Under the pieces are notes generated by a model. The model saw only the letters and a list, made by a program, of their open reading frames with translations. It had not been told where the DNA came from and ran no database searches. A stretch of DNA of 64,000 nucleotides from Streptomyces sp. AP-93 (GTDB lineage: Bacteria; Actinomycetota; Actinomycetes; Streptomycetales; Streptomycetaceae), in assembly GCF_022808175.1 (NCBI RefSeq), contig NZ_JALGBX010000007.1, positions 1 through 64,000 of the forward strand, written 5' to 3'. This document shows positions 49,961-58,587 of the stretch, piece after piece; the stretch's first letter is position 1, and each line of letters starts with the position of its first letter. Both the position numbers and the translations under genes were made by a program.

Positions 49961-51502
49961 TCAGCTGGCGTCTTCGTCGTCGACCCAGCCCATGGAGCGC
50001 TCCACGGCCTTGAGCCAGCTCTTGTACTCGCGCTCCCGCTGCTCGGCGGGCATCCGCGGGGTCCACTCCGCCGCACGGCGCCAGTTGGCGCGCAGGGCGT
50101 CGGTGTCGGGCCAGAAGCCGACGGCCAGGCCGGCGGCGTAGGCGGCGCCGAGGCAGGTGGTCTCGGCGACCATCGGGCGCACGACGGGGGCGTCCACGAA
50201 GTCGGAGAGCGTCTGCATCAGCAGGTTGTTGGAGGTCATGCCGCCGTCGACCTTGAGGGCCGCGAGCTCGACGCCCGAGTCCTTGGTCATGGCGTCGGTG
50301 ATCTCGCGCGTCTGCCAGGCGGTGGCCTCCAGGACGGCACGGGCGATGTGCGCCTTGGTGACGTACCGGGTGAGGCCGGCGATCACACCGCGGGCGTCGG
50401 AGCGCCAGTACGGGGCGAACAGGCCGGAGAAGGCGGGCACGAAGTAGGCGCCGCCGTTGTCCTCGACGGAGGAGGCCAGGGTCTCGATCTCGGCCGCCGT
50501 CTTGATCATGCCCATCTGGTCGCGCATCCACTGGACGAGCGAGCCGGTGACGGCGATGGAGCCCTCCAGCGCGTAGACCGGCTTCTGGTCGCCGATCTGG
50601 TAGCCGACGGTGGTCAGCAGGCCGCTGTAGGAGTTGATGATCTTGTCGCCGGTGTTCATCAGCATGAACGTGCCGGTGCCGTACGTGGACTTCGCCTCGC
50701 CCTCGGCGAAACAGGTCTGGCCGAACAGCGCGGCCTGCTGGTCGCCGAGCGCCGAGGCGACCGGGACGCCCGCGAGGACGCCCTCCTTGACGTGACCGTA
50801 GACCTCGGCGGAGGACTTGATCTCCGGGAGGACGTTCAGCGGCACGTCCATGGACTCGGCGATCTTCTCGTCCCAGGCCAGGGTGTGCAGGTTCATCAGC
50901 ATGGTGCGCGAGGCGTTGGTGACGTCGGTGACGTGCACACCTCCCTGGGCGCCGCCGGTGAGGTTCCAGATGACCCAGGAGTCCATGGTCCCGAAGAGGA
51001 TGTCCCCGGCCGCGGCGCGCTCGCGCAGGCCCTCGACGTTGTCGAGCAGCCAGCGCACCTTGGGTCCGGCGAAGTAGCTCGCCAACGGCAGGCCGGTCTC
51101 GCGGCGGAAGCGGTCCTGGCCGACGTTGCGGCCGAGCTCCTTGCACAGGGCGTCGGTGCGGGTGTCCTGCCAGACCAGCGCGTTGTGGACCGGCTCGCCG
51201 GTGTGGCGGTCCCACAGCAGGGTGGTCTCGCGCTGGTTGGTGATGCCGACGGCCTTGACGTCGGCGGAGGTGAAGCCCGGAAGGCCTTGGGCGGCCTTGG
51301 CCATGGCCCCGGCGACGACCTCCTGGACGTTGGTCCAGATCTCGGCGGCGTCGTGCTCCACCCAGCCCGGCTTCGGGAAGATCTGCTCGTGCTCCTTCTG
51401 GTCGACGGCGACGATGCGCCCGTCACGGTCGAAGACGATGCAGCGGGAGGAGGTGGTGCCCTGGTCGATCGCGGCGATGAAGGGGCCGGTGCTGCTGGTC
51501 AT
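49961..51502 (-). CDS. glpK: GlpK, glycerol kinase
   Basis: 513 residues, FGGY kinase. The phosphate-1 motif [52 protein letters not shown], and [21 protein letters not shown] are all typical. ATP phosphorylates glycerol, trapping it in the cell. The two GYG-type motifs and [18 protein letters not shown] for adenosine binding are intact. Between glpF and glpD. Confidence 0.98.
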   Translation of the reverse strand: MTSSTGPFIAAIDQGTTSSRCIVFDRDGRIVAVDQKEHEQIFPKPGWVEHDAAEIWTNVQEVVAGAMAKAAQGLPGFTSADVKAVGITNQRETTLLWDRHTGEPVHNALVWQDTRTDALCKELGRNVGQDRFRRETGLPLASYFAGPKVRWLLDNVEGLRERAAAGDILFGTMDSWVIWNLTGGAQGGVHVTDVTNASRTMLMNLHTLAWDEKIAESMDVPLNVLPEIKSSAEVYGHVKEGVLAGVPVASALGDQQAALFGQTCFAEGEAKSTYGTGTFMLMNTGDKIINSYSGLLTTVGYQIGDQKPVYALEGSIAVTGSLVQWMRDQMGMIKTAAEIETLASSVEDNGGAYFVPAFSGLFAPYWRSDARGVIAGLTRYVTKAHIARAVLEATAWQTREITDAMTKDSGVELAALKVDGGMTSNNLLMQTLSDFVDAPVVRPMVAETTCLGAAYAAGLAVGFWPDTDALRANWRRAAEWTPRMPAEQREREYKSWLKAVERSMGWVDDEDAS

Positions 51503-51580
51503 GGTGGCTGCTCCTGGCAGGTGTCGAAGTAGGCGGAATCAGAATGGCGGTGCGGAAGGTGCCGTGGTGCCGATTGCTGA

Positions 51581-52363
51581 TCAGGCGAACGCGATGGTGT
51601 ACAGACCGCCGGCGAGCGCGGCGCCCGCGAGGGGGCCGAGGACCGGGATCCAGGAGTAGCTCCAGTCCGAGCCGCCCTTGTTGGGCAGCGGCAGCAGGGA
51701 GTGGACGATGCGCGGGCCGAGGTCGCGGACCGGGTTGATGGCGTAGCCGGTCGGGCCGCCGAGCGAGAGGCCGATGCCGACCACCACGAACGAGGTGATC
51801 AGGACGCCGATGACGCCGAGGCCCTTGCCGTCGTCCTGCAGGCCCTGGGTGAGGATGGCCAGGACCAGGACGGCGGTGCCGATGATCTCGGTCGTCAGGT
51901 TCTGGACGACGTTGCGGATCTCGGGGCCCGTGGAGAAGATGCCGAGCACCGGACCGGCCACGTCGTGCGGGTGCGGGTCCTCGGGGCCGAGCTTGGCGTC
52001 GCGGATGTGCTCCGGGTCGGCAAGGTGCGCCTGGAACTGGCCGTAGTAGGCGAGCCACATCAGGACCGAGCCGATCATGGCGCCGAGCAGCTGGCCGGCG
52101 AAGTAGACCGGCACGTCGCCCCAGGCGCCGTCCTTGATCGCGATGCCGACGGTGACCGCCGGGTTGAGGTGCGCGCCGGACAGCGGCGCGGAGACGTAGG
52201 CGGCGATCAGGACGGCGAAGCCCCAGCCGAAGGTGATCGCGAGCCAGCCCGCGCCCCGAGCCTTGGAGCTCTTGAGCGTCAGGGCGGCGCACACGCCACC
52301 GCCGAGGAGGGTGAGCAGGGCGGTACCGATGGTCTCGCCGATGAAGATGTCGGAGCTGGACAC
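51581..52363 (-). CDS. glpF: GlpF, glycerol facilitator (MIP family)
   Basis: 260 residues with six transmembrane helices and two half-helices. The first NPA motif is Asn67-Pro68-Ala69 in [12 protein letters not shown]. The second reads Asn210-Pro211-Val212 in [13 protein letters not shown], so it is NPV instead of NPA. The Arg after the motif (NPxRD), which lines the filter of glycerol channels, is kept. It lets glycerol diffuse in. First gene of the operon, with a GylR-type palindrome about 120 bp upstream. Confidence 0.96.
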   Translation of the reverse strand: MSSSDIFIGETIGTALLTLLGGGVCAALTLKSSKARGAGWLAITFGWGFAVLIAAYVSAPLSGAHLNPAVTVGIAIKDGAWGDVPVYFAGQLLGAMIGSVLMWLAYYGQFQAHLADPEHIRDAKLGPEDPHPHDVAGPVLGIFSTGPEIRNVVQNLTTEIIGTAVLVLAILTQGLQDDGKGLGVIGVLITSFVVVGIGLSLGGPTGYAINPVRDLGPRIVHSLLPLPNKGGSDWSYSWIPVLGPLAGAALAGGLYTIAFA

Positions 52364-52483
52364 CCGCGACTCCTTTGTCGTTCAGGGGTGGTGGCCGCCG
52401 GGTCCCTCCGGCGGTCCACGCACTCGGTGAGTGCTGCACCGGTCCTTGGCCTTGCCACACCCTAACGCGTATTGCCGGTAGGT

Positions 52484-52500
52484 GTTCGGCAATGCCGACC
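52484..52500. promoter_or_regulatory. Putative GylR operator before glpF
   Basis: GTTCGGCAATGCCGACC is a palindrome GTTCGGCA-A-TGCCGAAC with one mismatch. A matching GTTCGACAATGCTGAAC precedes gylR at 53483-53499. Confidence 0.65.
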
Positions 52501-52620
52501 GATGAACGGCAGTTTTCCGCCCAGGTGAAGCGGGCGTCAAGGGTTGACCAGGCCAATGAGCCGGATTGTTACCGGTCGGTGTGATCGAACAAATCGCGCC
52601 AATAACTGATCATCAAACGC

Positions 52621-52663
52621 CAAAAACCACCCAAATGCCACTTTGGCGTGGCGCTTGGGTGGT
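52621..52663 (-). terminator. Rho-independent terminator of gylR
   Basis: Arms ACCACCCAA and TTGGGTGGT enclose a further GCCAC/GTGGC stem. Read on the minus strand it ends GGTTTTTGG, a T-run. So gylR and glpFKD are likely separate transcripts. Confidence 0.85.
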
Positions 52664-52692
52664 CAGGCAGAGGGATGGGCGTCAGGCCAAGG

Positions 52693-53460
52693 TCAGAACC
52701 GGCCCGCACCGAGATCGCGCGAAACCGCCCGCGCGCAGTCCCGTACGGATGCCACCAGGGACGCCCGCGGCTCCCCGGACTCCCCGCACACCCGCTCCAC
52801 GGCGCCCGCGACGGCCACCGCGCCGACCGGCATCCTGCGCCGGTCGTGGATGGGCGCCGCGATCGAGGCGATCCCGTCCCAGGTCTCCTCGACGTCGTCC
52901 GCCCAGCCCCGGGCCCGGATCAGAGCCAGTACCTCCTCGAAGGCGGCGCCGTCGGTGACCGTACGGGGGGTGAACGCCTCCCGCTCCACCTCCAGGACCT
53001 GCGTGTGCGCCACCGGGTCGTACGCGGACAGCACCTTGCCCAGGGCCGTGGAGTGCAGCGGCTGCATGGCGCCCACCTCCAGCACCTGACGGCTGTCGTC
53101 GGGCCGGAACACGTGGTGCATGATCAGCACCCCGCTCTTGTGCAGCACCCCCACGTACACGCTCTCCCCGCTCGCGCGGGCCAGATCGTCCGTCCACACC
53201 AGGGCGCGCGCCCGCAGCTCGTGGACGTCCAGATAGCTGTTGCCCAGGCGCAGCAGCTCCGCGCCGAGCTGGTAGCGGCCCGACGCCGGGTCCTGCTCCA
53301 CGAAACCCTCGGCCTGCAGCGTGCGCAGGATCCCGTGCGCCGTGCCCTTGGCCAGGCCCAGCGAGGAAGCCACGTCCGAGAGCCCCAGCCGGCGCTCGCC
53401 GCCCGCCAGGAGCCGCAGCATCGCAGCGGCTCGTTCGAGCGACTGGATGTTCCGTGCCAT
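52693..53460 (-). CDS. gylR: GylR, IclR-family regulator of the glycerol operon
   Basis: 255 residues, near the 254 of S. coelicolor GylR. N-terminal winged helix (QSLERAAAMLRLLAGGERRLGLSDVASSLGLAKGTAHGILRTLQAEGFVEQD) and C-terminal IclR effector domain (STALGKVLSAYDP; IASIAAPIHDRRRMPVGAVAVAGAVERV). It represses the glycerol genes and is relieved by glycerol-3-phosphate. ATG 53460 follows AGGAGGC. Located directly upstream of glpF in the same direction, the classic gylR-gylCAB layout. Confidence 0.96.
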   Translation of the reverse strand: MARNIQSLERAAAMLRLLAGGERRLGLSDVASSLGLAKGTAHGILRTLQAEGFVEQDPASGRYQLGAELLRLGNSYLDVHELRARALVWTDDLARASGESVYVGVLHKSGVLIMHHVFRPDDSRQVLEVGAMQPLHSTALGKVLSAYDPVAHTQVLEVEREAFTPRTVTDGAAFEEVLALIRARGWADDVEETWDGIASIAAPIHDRRRMPVGAVAVAGAVERVCGESGEPRASLVASVRDCARAVSRDLGAGRF

Positions 53461-53482
53461 CGCGCAGCCTCCTGCTGACGTA

Positions 53483-53499
53483 GTTCGACAATGCTGAAC
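53483..53499. promoter_or_regulatory. Putative GylR operator in the gylR promoter
   Basis: GTTCGACAATGCTGAAC, palindromic with a central A, 22 bp upstream of gylR. It matches the site at 52484 in 14 of 17 bases and suggests autoregulation. Confidence 0.65.
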
Positions 53500-53722
53500 A
53501 GTATCGGTCGATGCCGACTTCGTGCATGACGAGGGGGAGCTCCGCGGGCGAGTCGTCCAGGACACCCCCGGCCGAAAGCCGCCATCCCCCGGGCACAGAA
53601 TGCAGTCCGCCACGTGGGACGCCCTCACCGGGGCCGGTTGTGCACCGTTACCCTGGCCGCGTGCACCCTTGACACAGAGGGGGTGCAAAGCCGACAGCCG
53701 TCGCATCCCAGGGAGCTCAACC

Positions 53723-56700
53723 ATGGCCTCGTTGCCGAACCCGCCCGCAGACACCCAGACCCGGGCCGACGCCCTCCGCCAGGCACTGGCGACCCGCGTG
53801 GTCGTCGCCGACGGAGCCATGGGAACCATGCTCCAGGCCCAGGACCCCACCCTGGACGACTTCGAACAGCTCGAAGGCTGCAACGAGGTCCTCAACGTCA
53901 CCCGCCCCGACATCGTGGCCAACGTGCACCGCGAGTACTTCGAAGCCGGCGTCGACTGCGTCGAGACCAACACCTTCGGCACGAACTACGCCGCCCTCGC
54001 CGAGTACGACATCGCCGACCGCAACCACGAGCTGTCCGTCGCCGGCGCCCGGATCGCCCGCGAGATCGCCGACGAGTTCACCGCCTCCACCGGGCAGCAG
54101 CGCTGGGTCCTCGGCTCGATGGGCCCCGGCACCAAGCTGCCCACCCTGGGCCACATCGACTACGGAACCATCCGCGACGCCTACCAGATCAACGCCGAGG
54201 GCCTGATCACCGGCGGCGCCGACGCGCTCCTCGTGGAGACCACCCAGGACCTGCTGCAGACCAAGTCCTCCATCGTCGGCGCCCGCCGCGCCATGGAGGC
54301 CCTCGGCGTGAGCGTCCCGCTGATCTGCTCCGTGACCGTCGAAACCACCGGCACGATGCTGCTGGGCTCGGAGATCGGCGCCGCGCTGACCGCGCTGGAG
54401 CCCCTGGGCATCGACATGATCGGCCTGAACTGCGCCACCGGCCCCGCCGAGATGAGCGAGCACCTGCGCTACCTCGCGCGCAACTCCCGCATCCCCCTCT
54501 CCTGCATGCCCAACGCGGGCCTGCCGGTCCTCGGCAAGAACGGCGCCCACTACCCGCTGTCCGCGAGCGAGCTCGCCGACGCCCAGGAGACCTTCGTCCG
54601 CGAGTACGGCCTCTCCCTGGTCGGCGGCTGCTGCGGCACCACCCCCGAACACCTGCGCCAGGTCGTGGAGCGGGTCCGCGGGCTGAACCCGGCCGCCCGC
54701 GACCCGCGCCCCGAACCCGGCGCGTCCTCGCTCTACCAGACCGTCCCCTTCCGCCAGGACATCTCGTACATGGCGATCGGCGAGCGCACCAACGCGAACG
54801 GCTCGAAGAAGTTCCGCGAGGCCATGCTCGAAGCCCGCTGGGACGACTGCGTGGAGATGGTCCGCGACCAGATCCGCGAAGGCGCGCACATGCTCGACCT
54901 GTGCGTGGACTACGTCGGCCGCGACGGCGTCGCCGACATGCAGGAGCTCGCCGGACGCTTCGCGACCGCCTCCACCCTGCCCATCGTCCTGGACTCCACC
55001 GAGGTCCCCGTCCTGCGGGCCGGCCTGGAGAAGCTCGGCGGCCGCGCCGTCATCAACTCGGTGAACTACGAAGACGGCGACGGCCCCGAGTCCCGCTTCG
55101 CGAAGGTCACCCGCCTCGCCCAGGAGCACGGCGCCGCGCTCATCGCCCTGACCATCGACGAAGAGGGCCAGGCCCGCACCGTCGAACACAAGGTCGCCAT
55201 CGCCGAGCGCCTCATCGACGACCTCACCGGGAACTGGGGCATCCTCGAGTCGGACATCCTCATCGACACCCTGACCTTCACCATCTGCACCGGCCAGGAA
55301 GAGTCCCGCAAGGACGGCATCGCCACGATCGAGTCGATCCGCGAGCTCAAGCGCCGCCACCCCGACGTCCAGACGACGCTCGGCCTCTCGAACATCTCCT
55401 TCGGCCTCAACCCCGCCGCCCGCGTCCTGCTGAACTCCGTCTTCCTCGACGAGTGCGTCAAGGCCGGCCTGGACTCCGCGATCGTCCACGCGTCCAAGAT
55501 CCTGCCGATCGCACGGTTCGACGACGAGCAGGTCACCACCGCCCTCGACCTGATCTACGACCGGCGCGCCGAGGGCTACGACCCGCTGCAGAAGCTGATG
55601 GCCCTCTTCGAGGGAGTCAACACCAAGTCGATGAAGGCCGGCCGCGCCGAGGAACTCCTCGCCCTGCCCCTGGACGAGCGCCTCCAGCGCCGCATCATCG
55701 ACGGCGAGAAGAACGGCCTGGACGCCGACCTCGACGAAGCCCTCCAGACCCGCCCGGCCCTCGACATCGTCAACGACACCCTCCTGGAGGGCATGAAGGT
55801 CGTCGGCGAACTCTTCGGCTCCGGCCAGATGCAGCTCCCCTTCGTGCTCCAGTCCGCCGAGGTCATGAAGACCGCGGTGGCCCACCTGGAACCGCACATG
55901 GAGAAGAGCGACGACGAAGGCAAGGGCACCATCGTCCTGGCCACCGTCCGCGGCGACGTCCACGACATCGGCAAGAACCTCGTCGACATCATCCTCACCA
56001 ACAACGGCTACAACGTCGTCAACATCGGCATCAAGCAGCCGGTCTCCGCGATCCTCGAAGCCGCCCAGGAACACAAGGCCGACGTCATCGGCATGTCAGG
56101 CCTGCTGGTGAAGTCGACCGTCATCATGAAGGAGAACCTGGAGGAGCTGAACCAGCGCAAGCTGGCAGCCGACTACCCGGTCATCCTCGGCGGCGCCGCC
56201 CTCACCCGCGCCTACGTCGAACAGGACCTCCACGAGATCTACGAGGGCGAGGTCCGCTACGCCCGCGACGCCTTCGAGGGCCTGCGCCTCATGGACGCCC
56301 TCATCGCCGTCAAGCGCGGAGTCCCCGGCGCCTCCCTCCCCGAACTCAAGCAGCGCCGCGTCGCCAAGCGCACGGGAACATCAGCGGGCCCCCTCATCGA
56401 GGAGACCGAAGAGCCCGGCGGCCGCTCCGACACCTCCACCGACAACCCCGTGCCCACCCCGCCGTTCTGGGGCACCCGCGTCGTCAAGGGCATCCCGCTC
56501 AAGGACTACGCCTCCTGGCTCGACGAAGGCGCCCTCTTCAAGGGCCAGTGGGGCCTCAAGCAGGCCCGCGCCGGCGGAGCCACCTACGAGGAACTCGTCG
56601 AGAGCGAAGGCCGCCCCCGCCTGCGCGGCCTCCTCGACAAGCTGCACACCGAGAACCTCCTCGAAGCCGCCGTCGTCTACGGCTACTTCCCCTGCGTCTC

Positions 56701-57241
56701 CAAGGGCGAGGACCTGATCATCCTCGACGACTCCGGCAACGAGCGGACCCGCTTCACCTTCCCCCGCCAGCGCCGCGGCCGCCGCCTGTGCCTCGCCGAC
56801 TTCTTCCGCCCCGAAGAATCCGGCGAAACCGACGTCGTCGGCCTCCAGGTCGTCACCGTCGGCTCCAGGATCGGCGAAGCCACCGCCAAGCTGTTCGAGT
56901 CCGACTCCTACCGCGACTACCTCGAGCTCCACGGCCTCTCCGTCCAGCTCGCCGAGGCCATGGCCGAGTACTGGCACGCCCGCGTCCGCGCCGAGCTCGG
57001 CTTCGGCGGCGAGGACCCCGCCAAGGTCGAGGACATGTTCGACCTGAAGTACCGCGGCGCCCGCTTCTCCCTCGGCTACGGCGCCTGCCCCGACCTCGAG
57101 GACCGCGCCAAGATCGCCGACCTCCTCCAGCCGGAGCGCATCGGCGTCCACCTCTCCGAGGAGTTCCAGCTCCACCCCGAGCAGTCCACCGACGCCATCG
57201 TCATCCACCACCCCGAAGCCAAGTACTTCAACGCACGCTGA
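53723..57241 (+). CDS. metH: MetH, cobalamin-dependent methionine synthase
   Basis: 1172 residues, all four modules. Homocysteine domain (about 15-340) with zinc ligands Cys237, Cys303 and Cys304; folate (pterin) domain (about 350-640); cobalamin cap and B12 domain with the DxHxxG motif Asp745-Val-His747-Asp-Ile-Gly, His747 being the lower axial ligand; and the AdoMet activation domain to the end. It transfers the methyl of 5-methyl-THF to homocysteine. ATG 53723 is preceded by AGGGAGC. A run of 22-bp repeats begins inside the last codons. Divergent from gylR. Confidence 0.98.
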   Translation: MASLPNPPADTQTRADALRQALATRVVVADGAMGTMLQAQDPTLDDFEQLEGCNEVLNVTRPDIVANVHREYFEAGVDCVETNTFGTNYAALAEYDIADRNHELSVAGARIAREIADEFTASTGQQRWVLGSMGPGTKLPTLGHIDYGTIRDAYQINAEGLITGGADALLVETTQDLLQTKSSIVGARRAMEALGVSVPLICSVTVETTGTMLLGSEIGAALTALEPLGIDMIGLNCATGPAEMSEHLRYLARNSRIPLSCMPNAGLPVLGKNGAHYPLSASELADAQETFVREYGLSLVGGCCGTTPEHLRQVVERVRGLNPAARDPRPEPGASSLYQTVPFRQDISYMAIGERTNANGSKKFREAMLEARWDDCVEMVRDQIREGAHMLDLCVDYVGRDGVADMQELAGRFATASTLPIVLDSTEVPVLRAGLEKLGGRAVINSVNYEDGDGPESRFAKVTRLAQEHGAALIALTIDEEGQARTVEHKVAIAERLIDDLTGNWGILESDILIDTLTFTICTGQEESRKDGIATIESIRELKRRHPDVQTTLGLSNISFGLNPAARVLLNSVFLDECVKAGLDSAIVHASKILPIARFDDEQVTTALDLIYDRRAEGYDPLQKLMALFEGVNTKSMKAGRAEELLALPLDERLQRRIIDGEKNGLDADLDEALQTRPALDIVNDTLLEGMKVVGELFGSGQMQLPFVLQSAEVMKTAVAHLEPHMEKSDDEGKGTIVLATVRGDVHDIGKNLVDIILTNNGYNVVNIGIKQPVSAILEAAQEHKADVIGMSGLLVKSTVIMKENLEELNQRKLAADYPVILGGAALTRAYVEQDLHEIYEGEVRYARDAFEGLRLMDALIAVKRGVPGASLPELKQRRVAKRTGTSAGPLIEETEEPGGRSDTSTDNPVPTPPFWGTRVVKGIPLKDYASWLDEGALFKGQWGLKQARAGGATYEELVESEGRPRLRGLLDKLHTENLLEAAVVYGYFPCVSKGEDLIILDDSGNERTRFTFPRQRRGRRLCLADFFRPEESGETDVVGLQVVTVGSRIGEATAKLFESDSYRDYLELHGLSVQLAEAMAEYWHARVRAELGFGGEDPAKVEDMFDLKYRGARFSLGYGACPDLEDRAKIADLLQPERIGVHLSEEFQLHPEQSTDAIVIHHPEAKYFNAR

Positions 57242-57284
57242 GACGTACTTCAACGCACGCTGACACGTAATTCAACGCACGCCG
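57223..57284 (+). repeat. Three 22-bp tandem units spanning the metH stop codon
   Basis: GTACTTCAACGCACGCTGA at 57223-57241 is repeated at 57245-57263 and, with changes, at 57267-57284. The first copy contains the last six codons and the stop. The second copy duplicates them after the stop. Confidence 0.9.
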
Positions 57285-57297
57285 CCACGGACCGGCG

Positions 57298-57303
57298 TAC
57301 ACT
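57298..57303 (+). promoter_or_regulatory. Possible -10 hexamer of the HAD phosphatase gene
   Basis: TACACT at 57298 would start a transcript near 57310, giving a leader of about 95 bases that contains the hairpin at 57318-57370. Confidence 0.4.
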
Positions 57304-57317
57304 AGTCGGTCCCATAC

Positions 57318-57370
57318 AGGCCGGTCACCTGTTCCCCCGGGCACGCCCCCGGAGGTGAGGTGACCGGCCT
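57318..57370 (+). terminator. Long hairpin in the leader of the HAD gene (terminator or attenuator)
   Basis: A perfect 13-bp stem AGGCCGGTCACCT / AGGTGACCGGCCT closes a 27-base loop that itself holds CCGGGC..CCCCCGG complementarity, followed by TCTCGTCCCC. It may terminate metH, or control the phosphatase gene 35 bp downstream. Confidence 0.6.
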
Positions 57371-57405
57371 TCTCGTCCCCAACGGACCCCCGGAAAGGTG
57401 CGCGC

Positions 57406-58107
57406 ATGACGAGCACAGTCCCCGCCCCCGTCGCCCGTACGGCCGACGGACACGCCCTGCAGGCGGTGCTGCTCGACATGGACGGCACCCTCGTCGACAC
57501 CGAAGGCTTCTGGTGGGAGATCGAAGTCGGCGTCTTCGGCGAACTCGGCCACCGCCTCGACGAATCCTGGCGGGACATCGTCGTCGGCGGCCCCATGACC
57601 CGCAGCGCCGGCTTCCTCATCGAATCCACCGGCGCCGACATCGGCCTCGCCGAGCTCACCGTCCTCCTCAACGAGCGCTTCGAAGCCCGCATCGCCGACC
57701 GCGTCCCCCTCATGCCCGGCGCCGAACGCCTCCTGAGCGAACTGGCCCGGCACAACGTCCCCACCGCCCTGGTCTCCGCCTCCCACCGGCGCGTCATCGA
57801 CCAGGTCCTGCTCACCCTCGGCCGCGACCGCTTCACCATGACCGTCGCCGGCGACGAGGTCACGCGCACCAAGCCCCACCCCGACCCCTACCTCCTCGCC
57901 GCCCACACCCTCGGCGCCCACCCCTCCCGCTGCGCCGTCATCGAGGACACCGCCACCGGCGTCGCCGCCGCCGAAGCCGCCGGATGCAGGGTCGTCGCCA
58001 TCCCCTCCGTAGGCCTGATCGCACCCGCCCCGGGCCGCACCATCGTCGGCTCCCTCGAAGACGTCGACCTGCCCTTCCTGCGCTCCCTCATCACTCCGCT
58101 GAACTGA
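57406..58107 (+). CDS. HAD-family hydrolase (phosphatase/phosphoglucomutase type)
   Basis: 233 residues. Motif I is LLDMDGTLVDTEG (nucleophile Asp and the acid Asp two on), motif II Ser in LVSASHR, motif III Lys in RTKPHPDPYL and motif IV in VIEDTATGVAAAEAAG. It is a Mg-dependent phosphatase or mutase with a small cap inserted after motif I. The substrate is not known. GGAAAGG precedes ATG. It is separated from metH by the repeats and the hairpin, so it is probably a unit of its own. Confidence 0.93.
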   Translation: MTSTVPAPVARTADGHALQAVLLDMDGTLVDTEGFWWEIEVGVFGELGHRLDESWRDIVVGGPMTRSAGFLIESTGADIGLAELTVLLNERFEARIADRVPLMPGAERLLSELARHNVPTALVSASHRRVIDQVLLTLGRDRFTMTVAGDEVTRTKPHPDPYLLAAHTLGAHPSRCAVIEDTATGVAAAEAAGCRVVAIPSVGLIAPAPGRTIVGSLEDVDLPFLRSLITPLN

Positions 58108-58587
58108 CCGCGCACGCTCCGTACCGGACGATCCGCCCCAGGACCAAGGTCCCGCGGGCGGATCTCCCGCGCACTTCCCCGAGGGCCGAAATTCCATCCC
58201 TACCGGGGGAGTTGTCCCGGGTGACCTTTGTCACCCGCAAAGCCCCCTTCGCACCACTGCGCGCCCTCCCGCACCACCCCTTGTGTCCCCATTGATCAGC
58301 ACCTGACCGACTCTGCGCCCCACCCCGCGCACACCCCCCGGTCAACTCCCGCAACGGAGCGACAACACCCCCGCTCCACACCGTTCAAGCCACCCCTCCA
58401 CAGGCCACTAATGTCGATCCGGGCACTGCGCCGCACCTCAGCCGTCCCGGACACACACCCCTGTTCCGGAACCGCGTGGACCGATCGTCACACCACCGGC
58501 CCGATCGTTCCGCCCAGAACGGGCGACCGTCGCGATGCCCTCCACGCCAGCTTTGAACAAGTGCCGGGTCGAGGGAGTACTTCCAGC
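58108..58587. other. 480-bp intergenic region upstream of the substrate-binding lipoproteins
   Basis: No supported gene. A perfect hairpin CGGGTGAC-CTTT-GTCACCCG lies at 58218-58237, possibly the end of the HAD transcript or an operator. TAATGT at 58409-58414 is a candidate -10 for the lipoprotein gene. The rest shows ordinary high-GC non-coding sequence. Confidence 0.7.

Larger units (their letters stand above)
52364..52692. other. Intergenic region between glpF and gylR
   Basis: 329 bp without a supported gene. It holds the glpF leader and promoter, a GylR-type palindrome at 52484-52500, and the gylR terminator at 52621-52663. The stretch 52530-52625 is distinctly more AT-rich than the coding DNA around it. 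Confidence 0.8.

Noticed and set aside
53461..53722. Possible cobalamin or SAH riboswitch before metH
   Set aside because: No B12-box core or SAH-type fold could be read. Only a short GTGCACCC/GGGGTGCA complementarity is present.
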